This document shows, one piece after another, positions 42,603 to 48,760 of a stretch of 64,000 nucleotides of DNA. Within the stretch, counting starts at the first letter, position 1. Every line of letters begins with the position of its first letter. Made by a program: the position numbers and the translations under genes. The notes under the pieces were generated by a model. That model did no database searches, was not told where the DNA came from, and saw nothing but the letters and a program-made list of their open reading frames with translations. Source of the DNA: Formivibrio citricus (lineage in GTDB: Bacteria > Pseudomonadota > Gammaproteobacteria > Burkholderiales > Chitinibacteraceae); contig NZ_FOVE01000006.1 in assembly GCF_900115065.1 (NCBI RefSeq), positions 1 to 64,000 of the forward strand. Direction: 5' to 3'.

Positions 42603-43649
42603 CTACGGCAAGCGCAGGCTGAGTTCCAGTTCCTGCTGCGCGGTGGCGGTGAAGGGATGCAGGTGCGAGAAGAACTGCAGCGTGGCCGCCTGCCACGAGA
42701 AGCGTTCGGCAAAGCGGCGCACTTCGGTACGGTCGATGTCCAGCGCGGCGAGGCAGGCTTCCTGCAGGTCTTCGCGCAAGGCACCGGGGCCGGCCGGGCC
42801 GATGACATCGATCGGGCCGGTGACCGGGTAGGCCGCGACCGGGCAACCGCAGGCCATGGCTTCGAGCAGCACCAGACCGAAGGTGTCGGTCTTGCTGGGA
42901 AAGACGAACACGTCGGCGGCGCGGTAGACGCGGGCGAGCTCCTGCTGGTCCAGCACGCCCAGCCAGTTGATGTCCTGACCGGCGTAGCGTTCCTTGAGGT
43001 GCGCTGCAGCCGGCCCGTCGCCGCAGACCCATTTGCTGCCGGGCAGGTCGAGTTCGAGGAAGGCTTCGATGTTCTTTTCCACAGCCACGCGGCCCACATA
43101 GACGAAGACCGGTTTCTGGGTCTGCAGGCGGTCGCGCGGGCCGGGCTTGAAGGTTTCCAGATCGACGCCGCGCGACCAGTGCACGACGTTGCGGATGCCG
43201 CGTGCTTCGAGATCGCGGATCACGACCCTGGTCGGCGCCATGACGGCGTCGGCAGCGTTGTGGAACCAGCGGAACCAGGCATAGCTGACCGCCAACGGAA
43301 TGCCGAAGCGCAGCTTCACGTATTCCGGAAAGCGCGAGTGGTAGGCGGTGGTGAACGGCAGCTTGTTGCGGATGCAGTAACGGCGCGCTGCCAGCCCCAG
43401 CGGGCCTTCGGTGGCGATGTGGATCGCGTCCGGCGCGAAATCCTTCAGGCGCTGCCTGACCTTGCCGCCGGCAAACAGCGATAGACGGATCTCCGGGTAA
43501 GTGGGGCAAGGCAGGGTGCGAAATTCCAGCGGGCTGAGGATGTCGACCCGGTGCCCCATTTTTTCCAGCTCGGCGCGGGTTTGCTTGAGCGTGCGCACCA
43601 CGCCGTTGACTTGCGGTTCCCATGCGTCGGTGACGATCATGATTTTCAT
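42603..43649 (-). CDS. Glycosyltransferase family 4, candidate Agt glycolipid synthase
   Basis: This GT-B fold enzyme of 348 residues has the N-terminal MIVTDAWEPQVNGVVRTLKQ (residues 3-22), HIATEGPLGLAARRY near 76, YVGRVAVEKNIEAFLEL near 182 and the donor-site FPSKTDTFGLVLLEAMACG near 252-270. It overlaps the metallophosphoesterase stop by 4 nt. The same two-gene pairing, Agt and PlcP, is established in phosphate-stressed alphaproteobacteria, where it adds sugar to diacylglycerol. The lipid acceptor here is inferred from that pairing and the nearby ornithine-lipid genes. It could otherwise be another alpha-glycosyltransferase. Confidence 0.8.
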   Translation of the reverse strand: MKIMIVTDAWEPQVNGVVRTLKQTRAELEKMGHRVDILSPLEFRTLPCPTYPEIRLSLFAGGKVRQRLKDFAPDAIHIATEGPLGLAARRYCIRNKLPFTTAYHSRFPEYVKLRFGIPLAVSYAWFRWFHNAADAVMAPTRVVIRDLEARGIRNVVHWSRGVDLETFKPGPRDRLQTQKPVFVYVGRVAVEKNIEAFLELDLPGSKWVCGDGPAAAHLKERYAGQDINWLGVLDQQELARVYRAADVFVFPSKTDTFGLVLLEAMACGCPVAAYPVTGPIDVIGPAGPGALREDLQEACLAALDIDRTEVRRFAERFSWQAATLQFFSHLHPFTATAQQELELSLRLP

Positions 43650-44482
43650 GCGGGTACTCCCTCAGGTTCTGTTGTTACGGGCGGCAGGACGGAGGCGGCC
43701 TGCTCATCGAACAGTTGCTGCCAGTCGATGATGCGCAATTCGCCGGTTTCCGTTTCCACCAGCGCAGTGAGGCTTTCCACCCAGTCGCCGTCGTTGCAAT
43801 ACAGCACGCCGCCGACCTCGCGCATTTCCGCCTTGTGGATGTGGCCGCAGATCACCCCGTCGAGCCCTTGCGATTGGGCTTCGGCCGCGACGGCTTCCTC
43901 GAAACGCGAGACGAAGCTCACCGCAGTCTTGACCTTGTGCTTGAGAAATTGCGACAGCGACCAGTAGCCCAGCCCGCAGCGGTGGCGGATGCGGTTGAAG
44001 ATGCGGTTCAGCGCCAGCGTCAGCTCGTACAGCCGGTCGCCGACGATGGCGAGCCATTTCGCGCACTGCACCACGCCGTCGAAGCGGTCGCCGTGCAGTA
44101 CGAGGAAACGGCGCCCGTCGGCGGTGGTGTGGACCAGTTCGTTTTCGATGCGGATCTGGCCGAAGATCAGGCCGAGGAACTGGCGCGCGGCTTCGTCGTG
44201 GTTGCCGGGCAGGTAGGTGATGCGCGTACCGTGCCGGGCCTTGCGCAGCAGCTTCTGGATCACGTCGTTGTGGGTCTGTTGCCAGTACCATGAGCGCTTG
44301 AGCGCCCAGCCGTCGATGATGTCGCCGACGAGGTAGAGGTATTCGGATTCGGTGTGCTTCAGGAAATCCAGCAGGTAGGCCGCCTGGCAACCGGCGGTGC
44401 CGAGGTGGACATCGGAGATCCAGATGCTGCGGAATTTGAGCCGCATCGGGGCGGCTTTGAGCGGTGCCGTTGTCGGGTTCAT
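43646..44482 (-). CDS. Metallophosphoesterase, PlcP/LpxH-like candidate phospholipase C
   Basis: This calcineurin-fold phosphoesterase of the LpxH-like COG2908 group has 278 residues. Metal-site motifs are ISDVHLG near residue 22, GDIIDGW near 53, GNHDEA near 93, LHGDRFDG near 128 and CGHIHKAE near 212. In alphaproteobacteria, PlcP of this group cleaves phospholipids to diacylglycerol during phosphate starvation and is paired with a glycosyltransferase, as here. An LpxH-type activity on UDP-diacylglucosamine remains possible. The start could also be Met13 (44446). It is preceded by a Pho-box-like array. Confidence 0.82.
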   Translation of the reverse strand: MNPTTAPLKAAPMRLKFRSIWISDVHLGTAGCQAAYLLDFLKHTESEYLYLVGDIIDGWALKRSWYWQQTHNDVIQKLLRKARHGTRITYLPGNHDEAARQFLGLIFGQIRIENELVHTTADGRRFLVLHGDRFDGVVQCAKWLAIVGDRLYELTLALNRIFNRIRHRCGLGYWSLSQFLKHKVKTAVSFVSRFEEAVAAEAQSQGLDGVICGHIHKAEMREVGGVLYCNDGDWVESLTALVETETGELRIIDWQQLFDEQAASVLPPVTTEPEGVPA

Positions 44483-44517
44483 GAGTCTGCATCATCCGCG
44501 CGCAGTGTTACGGCGGC

Positions 44518-44546
44518 GGGACAGAAACATGACAATTGCATGAAAC
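44518..44546 (-). promoter_or_regulatory. Pho-box-like array upstream of the plcP-agt pair
   Basis: On the minus strand, three 7-mers at 11-bp spacing read GTTTCAT, TTGTCAT and CTGTCCC. The core TTGTCATGTTTCTGTCCC fits the PhoB consensus of two CTGTCAY units with a 4-bp spacer. It ends 36 nt before the metallophosphoesterase ATG. A weak -10 (TAACAC) lies 7 nt beyond. Confidence 0.65.
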
Positions 44547-44579
44547 AAGAACGCCGGAAGGTGCTCCACAGGCTGGGTT

Positions 44580-44601
44580 CCCTCCCCATTTCAGGGGAGG
44601 G
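44580..44601. repeat. CCCTCYCCC hairpin repeat, copy S3
   Basis: CCCTCCCC (44580-44587) and GGGGAGGG (44594-44601) surround a 6-nt loop. It lies about 35 bp upstream of the Pho-box-like array and is followed by GCAGGGTGGGGG. Confidence 0.7.
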
Positions 44602-44646
44602 CAGGGTGGGGGTAAAACCTTGCATTCAGCGTTACCCTCACCCCAA

Positions 44647-44669
44647 CCCTCTCCCTGTGAGGGAGAGGG
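44647..44669. repeat. CCCTCYCCC hairpin repeat, copy S4
   Basis: CCCTCTCCCT (44647-44656), loop GTG, and AGGGAGAGGG (44660-44669), preceded by ACCCTCACCCCAA. It lies 33 bases past the olsA stop and may act as a 3'-end stabiliser. Confidence 0.75.
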
Positions 44670-44701
44670 AGCAGGTACGATGAGGTTGCAGCGAGCAGGT
44701 T

Positions 44702-45502
44702 CTAAGATGCCTCGCGCAGCCGTTCATGCCGCTCGCGGATGAGGGTTTCGGCGGTGCGGGCGAGCTCGCGCCGGTCGATGTCCTCGGCGCGCAAGGGCGG
44801 CAGGAAGTGAACCTCGGCGCGCAGGCCGCGCGCGCCCAGCAGCCGCCACAGCGACTGGCCGAACGAGATGTCGTCGCAGTAAGCGGGGAGCGTGGTGGGG
44901 CTGCCGCCAGCATCGAGATAACGCAGATAAACCGGCTGGACCAGCGCGCGGCTTTCCATGGCGGCTTGCAGCAGCGCCGAACGGAACGGACGGATGGCGG
45001 AACCGTCGGTGGTGGTGCCTTCAGGAAACAGCGCCACGTCGCTTCCGCCCTGCAGGGCTTGGGCAATTTCGGTGTTGACGCGGCGCGCATCGTGCTTGCT
45101 GTTGCGGTCGACGAACAGCGTGCCGGTTCGGGTGCAAAGCGTGCCGATCACCGGCCAGGAACGGACTTCCGATTTGGCGACGAAGCGCGCGGGCGAGATC
45201 GCATTGAGCGCGTAGATGTCCAGCCAGGAAACGTGATTGGACAGCAGCAGTATCGGCTTGTCAGCCGGGGCCGCCTGGCCGTGGACGGCAAGGCGCAGGC
45301 CGACGATGCGCAGCAGTTGCCGCGACCAGCGGTGGATGCTGCGTTTGCGCCGCGCCTCCGGGTAGCGAGGAAATAACCAGCGAGCAATCCCCAGCCCGGC
45401 GGCGACGTGTACACCAAGCGCCGCCAGCCGCACGCCGCGCCGCAACGAGGCGGAGAATTTGTGGCGTACGCGATACATGCGCGGATTAATTGCTGCCGGC
45501 AT
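44702..45502 (-). CDS. olsA: 1-acyl-glycerol-3-phosphate acyltransferase family, OlsA-type
   Basis: This PlsC-family acyltransferase probably turns lyso-ornithine lipid into ornithine lipid. The 266-residue protein has an N-terminal hydrophobic segment, the catalytic HX4D in LLSNHVSWLDIYA near residue 90, and the substrate motif FPEGTTTDGSAIRPFRSAL near 159-177. The start at 45502 lies 17 nt inside olsB; Met9 (45478) is an alternative. Pairing with an OlsB-type N-acyltransferase supports OlsA rather than the housekeeping PlsC, which cannot be fully excluded. Confidence 0.83.
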   Translation of the reverse strand: MPAAINPRMYRVRHKFSASLRRGVRLAALGVHVAAGLGIARWLFPRYPEARRKRSIHRWSRQLLRIVGLRLAVHGQAAPADKPILLLSNHVSWLDIYALNAISPARFVAKSEVRSWPVIGTLCTRTGTLFVDRNSKHDARRVNTEIAQALQGGSDVALFPEGTTTDGSAIRPFRSALLQAAMESRALVQPVYLRYLDAGGSPTTLPAYCDDISFGQSLWRLLGARGLRAEVHFLPPLRAEDIDRRELARTAETLIRERHERLREAS

Positions 45503-46253
45503 CGTTTTTCATGAAGTGGCGAGCGTAACGGGCGTTGACCTTGCGCATCGGCAGCAGGATCAGGAAATCGGCGGTGTTGAAGTCGGGGTCCCAGGCCGGC
45601 TCGCCGCAAATCATGGCGCCGGCGCGCAGGTAACCCTTGATCAGCGGCGGGGTTTCGGGGTCGAGCTTGCGATTGAGCGCATTTAGCGGCAGGGCGCAGC
45701 GCGGCGTGGCGCGCCATTCGGCCGGCGATAGATGCTTTTCGGCCAGCTTGCGGTAGAGGCTGGCGGCGAGGTGCCCGCCGTCGATCATCGGCACGCTGGC
45801 GCAGCCGATCAGATACTGGTGGCCGCGCTGGTGCATGTAGTCCGCGAGCCCAGACCAAAGCAGCGCGATGGTGGCCCCCGTGCGGTAATCGGGATGCACG
45901 CAGGAGCGGCCGATTTCGACGAGCTGCGGGCGCAGGGCGGCAAGCCGCGTCAGGTCGAATTCCGTGTCGGAATAATAGCTGCCCAAGCGTTTGGCCTGAT
46001 GCGGCGGGAGGATGCGGTAGGTGCCGACCACCTCGCCGGTCTCGTCGTCCTGCGCGATCAGGTGGTCGCAGTAGGCATCGAACAAATCCTGGTCCAGGCC
46101 GGGTTCGCGCCCGGTGAGGCGCGCGCCCATTTCCTCGGCGAAGACCTTGTAGCGCAAGGCTTGCGCGGCGCGGACGGCGTCTTCGTCGCGCGCGAGCTGG
46201 ATCGTGAGACGGTGCGACGGACGGGATGAATGTAGCGTTTGTGTTTGCAGCAT
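45486..46253 (-). CDS. olsB: L-ornithine N-alpha-acyltransferase, OlsB-type (GNAT)
   Basis: This GNAT-fold enzyme transfers 3-hydroxyacyl groups from ACP to ornithine, the first step to ornithine lipid. The 255-residue protein has ALRYKVFAEEMGARL near residues 32-46, GREPGLDQDLFDAYCDHLIA near 48-67, VVGTYRILPPHQA near 76-88 and EIGRSCVHPDYRTGATIALLW near 117-137, all typical of the OlsB/hemolysin-like family. I start at 46253; longer frames have no family similarity. It is preceded by a well-spaced Pho-box-like promoter. Confidence 0.88.
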   Translation of the reverse strand: MLQTQTLHSSRPSHRLTIQLARDEDAVRAAQALRYKVFAEEMGARLTGREPGLDQDLFDAYCDHLIAQDDETGEVVGTYRILPPHQAKRLGSYYSDTEFDLTRLAALRPQLVEIGRSCVHPDYRTGATIALLWSGLADYMHQRGHQYLIGCASVPMIDGGHLAASLYRKLAEKHLSPAEWRATPRCALPLNALNRKLDPETPPLIKGYLRAGAMICGEPAWDPDFNTADFLILLPMRKVNARYARHFMKNDAGSN

Positions 46254-46286
46254 GGCTGGCGTGGGGCTCGTTATGAAAATACGGCC

Positions 46287-46331
46287 AGCATAGGTTCGGC
46301 AAATGACGTATTCGTGACGAGGCGGTGACGA
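46287..46331 (-). promoter_or_regulatory. Pho-box-like promoter of olsBA
   Basis: On the minus strand, TCGTCAC (46325-46331), TCGTCAC (46314-46320) and ACGTCAT (46303-46309) repeat at exactly 11-bp spacing. After a 10-bp gap a -10 element, TATGCT (46287-46292), follows, the geometry of PhoB-activated promoters. The expected RNA start is about 27 nt before the olsB ATG. Confidence 0.65.
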
Positions 46332-46419
46332 TTTGGTGAACCAACTTGAATGCCACCGAGCCGGTAGCGATTTACAATGGTGTATGAGCAAATTCTTGAT
46401 ATGTAACCCGGAATGACCG

Positions 46420-48114
46420 ATGAACCATAACCTTCCCTTGATCACCACGCTTGCCACCGCGCTGGGGCTGGCCGTGGTGCTGGGTTTCATTGCTGTGCGA
46501 ATCAGGCTTCCCGCGCTGGTGGGGTATTTGCTGGCCGGAATGGTGATCGGCCCCTTTACGCCGGGTTTTGTCGCTGACAGTGCAATTGCCGCCGAACTGG
46601 CGGAAATCGGTGTCATGTTGCTGATGTTCGGCGTCGGCCTGCATTTTTCGCTCGACGATCTGTTGCAGGTGCGCAAGATCGCTGTGCCGGGTGCTGTGGC
46701 GCAAATGGTTCTGGCAACGCTGTTGGGCGCAGGATTGGCCTCCCTGTGGGGATGGGGCGCGGGGAGTGCGCTGGTCTTTGGCGTGGCCTTGTCGGTGGCC
46801 AGTACTGCCGTGTTGTTGCGGGGGCTTGAGGCAACAGGAACCCTGGCTTCGATGAGCGGCCGAATTCCGATCGGCTGGGTGGTGGTCCAGGATCTGGCCA
46901 TGGTGCTGGTTCTGGTGCTGCTCCCGCCCCTCGCGGGGCTGTTGACCGGGGGTGGCCAGGCGCATGGGGCGGAAGGTGTCTGGCAGACGCTGGGGCTGAC
47001 GCTGGTCAAGGTCGCTGCGTTTGTCGCTCTGATGCTGATCGTCGGGCGCAGGCTTTTCCCGTGGCTGCTTTGGCAGGTGGTGCGTACCGGGTCCAGGGAG
47101 TTGTTCACGCTGTGCGTGGTGGCAGCTGCGGTCAGCGTGGCGTTTGGTGCCGCAAAGCTGTTCGGCGTGTCGTTTGCGCTGGGAGCGTTTTTCGCCGGCA
47201 TGATGATGCGGGAATCCGAATTCAGCCACCGCGCGGCGGAGGAATCCCTGCCCCTGCGCGATGCGTTTGCCGTGCTCTTTTTCGTGTCGGTCGGCATGCT
47301 GTTCGATCCAGCGACGTTGCTGACCTATCCCGGGCGGATTCTGGGCGTGCTGGCGATTGTCATGCTGGGTACACCGCTTGTTTCCGCCGTGCTGGTCCTG
47401 CTTTTCCGTTACCCGCTGAACACGGCACTGACGGTCTCGGCGAGCCTGGCACAGATCGGCGAATTTTCGTTCATCCTGGCCGGCATCGGCGTGAGCAACG
47501 GTTTGTTGCCGCCGGAAGGACAGCACCTGATCCTGGCGGGCGCACTGGTATCGATTGCGCTTAACCCGTTGGCGTTCAAGGCGGTCAAACCCGTGCAGGA
47601 CTGGATGCGCGCTCGTTCAAAACTGGCTCGCCAACTGGAACGCCCGCTTGATCCGCTGGCCGAGTTGCCGATGACAACCCATGAAAAATACCTGTCCAGG
47701 CAAGTGGTGCTGGTGGGGTATGGGCGCGTCGGGCGGCATATCGGGCAGGCGCTGACCCAAAATGGCATTCCCTATGTCGTGGCCGAGCAGAACCGCGAGA
47801 TCGTCGAGCAACTGCGCGCCGAGGGGCTGGCTGCCGTTTGCGGCGATGCGTCCGATCCGGCGGTATTGATCCAGGCGCATATTGCCCATGCCGGCATGCT
47901 GGTGGTGACCTTGCCCGATGCCTTCGGCGTTCGCCAGATGCTGCAGACCGCACAACTGCTTAATCCGGACATCGAAACGGTGGTGCGAACCCAAAGCGAG
48001 GATGAGGCCGAGCTTTTGAAACAGGAAGGCGTCGGCCGCATCTTTGTGGATGAAAACGAGCTGGCCTGCAGCATGAGCGGGCATGCCCTGGCCCGGTTTG
48101 GCGTGAAGCTCTAG
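46420..48114 (+). CDS. ybaL: Monovalent cation:proton antiporter, KefB/YbaL family
   Basis: This is a CPA2-family membrane antiporter with a cytoplasmic RCK domain. The 564-residue protein has about twelve membrane helices up to residue 390, including LVGYLLAGMVIGPFTPGF, GVMLLMFGVGLHF and the core GWVVVQDLAMVLVLVLL. A TrkA-N domain follows (VVLVGYGRVGRHIGQAL near 427-443). The TrkA-C part is short or absent, as in YbaL. It is divergent from olsB. Potassium or sodium as cargo cannot be told. Confidence 0.9.
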   Translation: MNHNLPLITTLATALGLAVVLGFIAVRIRLPALVGYLLAGMVIGPFTPGFVADSAIAAELAEIGVMLLMFGVGLHFSLDDLLQVRKIAVPGAVAQMVLATLLGAGLASLWGWGAGSALVFGVALSVASTAVLLRGLEATGTLASMSGRIPIGWVVVQDLAMVLVLVLLPPLAGLLTGGGQAHGAEGVWQTLGLTLVKVAAFVALMLIVGRRLFPWLLWQVVRTGSRELFTLCVVAAAVSVAFGAAKLFGVSFALGAFFAGMMMRESEFSHRAAEESLPLRDAFAVLFFVSVGMLFDPATLLTYPGRILGVLAIVMLGTPLVSAVLVLLFRYPLNTALTVSASLAQIGEFSFILAGIGVSNGLLPPEGQHLILAGALVSIALNPLAFKAVKPVQDWMRARSKLARQLERPLDPLAELPMTTHEKYLSRQVVLVGYGRVGRHIGQALTQNGIPYVVAEQNREIVEQLRAEGLAAVCGDASDPAVLIQAHIAHAGMLVVTLPDAFGVRQMLQTAQLLNPDIETVVRTQSEDEAELLKQEGVGRIFVDENELACSMSGHALARFGVKL

Positions 48115-48146
48115 GGCCGAGAACCGGGTTGAGCCGGAAGCTTGTT

Positions 48147-48176
48147 TTGAATGTGGCCTTTTCTGTGCACTAGAAT
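48147..48176 (+). promoter_or_regulatory. Sigma-70 promoter of the single-domain response regulator
   Basis: TTGAAT (48147-48152) and TAGAAT (48171-48176) have an 18-bp spacer. The predicted RNA start is about 20 nt before the ATG at 48204. Confidence 0.55.
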
Positions 48177-48203
48177 CAAATTTCCCGATGTCCGGATGAG
48201 CCG

Positions 48204-48557
48204 ATGAGACGAATACTCGTTGTTGATGACAACGACATAAACCGCAAACTGGCTGCTGCCTTCCTAAAAAGGCGCGGCTGGCACATCGCCGAGGCAGCAA
48301 GTGGCGAAAAGGCGCTCGAAATGCTGGCTGCCGAGCCATTCGATTATGTTCTGCTCGACATCGGCATGCCCGGAATCGACGGCTGCGAGGTGTGCCGCCG
48401 CATCCGCAAGGCCGGTTATGCCGGCTTGGCGCGTGTGGTCGCCTATACCGCGCATGCCATGGAATCGGAAAAACAGGCCATCATGGAGGCGGGTTTCGAC
48501 GACATTGTCATCAAGCCGGTGACGATGGAGGGGCTGAATGCCATGTTCCCGGACTAA
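48204..48557 (+). CDS. Single-domain response regulator (CheY-like)
   Basis: This stand-alone receiver of 117 residues has acidic-pocket VVDDNDINR at residues 6-14, phospho-Asp in YVLLDIGMPGIDG near 52, Thr/Ala in VVAYTAHAM near 80 and Lys in IVIKPVTMEGL near 104. With no output domain it must act through protein contacts. The DDNDINRK opening resembles receivers of hybrid phosphorelays. It is convergent with a sensor kinase gene at 48761 that has no receiver of its own, so the two may be partners. Confidence 0.9.
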   Translation: MRRILVVDDNDINRKLAAAFLKRRGWHIAEAASGEKALEMLAAEPFDYVLLDIGMPGIDGCEVCRRIRKAGYAGLARVVAYTAHAMESEKQAIMEAGFDDIVIKPVTMEGLNAMFPD

Positions 48558-48560
48558 CCC

Positions 48561-48605
48561 GCTTCCTGCCATCTGCTTTGGCTCGCTCGCCCACTGAAAC
48601 TGGCT
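48561..48605 (+). repeat. 3' end of unit A repeat
   Basis: It carries CTGCTTTGGCTCGCTCGCCC and a hairpin-like ACTGAAACTGGC, matching the terminal part of the unit A copies near 30.3 and 33.3 kb. It lies just after the response regulator stop and before the CACAGAG array. Confidence 0.6.
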
Positions 48606-48617
48606 CAAATTTATTAC

Positions 48618-48705
48618 CACAGAGACACAGAGACACAGAGGCACAGAGACACAGAGACACAGAGGCACAGAGGCACAGAGGCACAGAGGCACAGAGGCAC
48701 AGAGA
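48618..48705. repeat. Tandem array of eleven 8-bp CACAGAGR units
   Basis: Eleven consecutive copies of CACAGAGA or CACAGAGG occupy 88 bp in a convergent intergenic gap. The unit is the arm sequence of the elements at 26219 and 28373, where only about three units occur. Open frames through it (rich in Leu-Cys) are artefacts of the 24-bp coding periodicity. Confidence 0.95.
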
Positions 48706-48760
48706 AGGATACCGGCCTGCGCCGGTATGAAGACAAGAATTCAAACTTCACTTGGCCGCC

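Noticed and set aside
48618-48705. CRISPR array
   Set aside because: The units are contiguous 8-mers without spacers, and no cas genes are present.
48264-48744. Leu-Cys-rich small proteins read through the CACAGAG array
   Set aside because: The 8-bp period creates a repeating 8-residue pattern in every frame, so these are artefacts.
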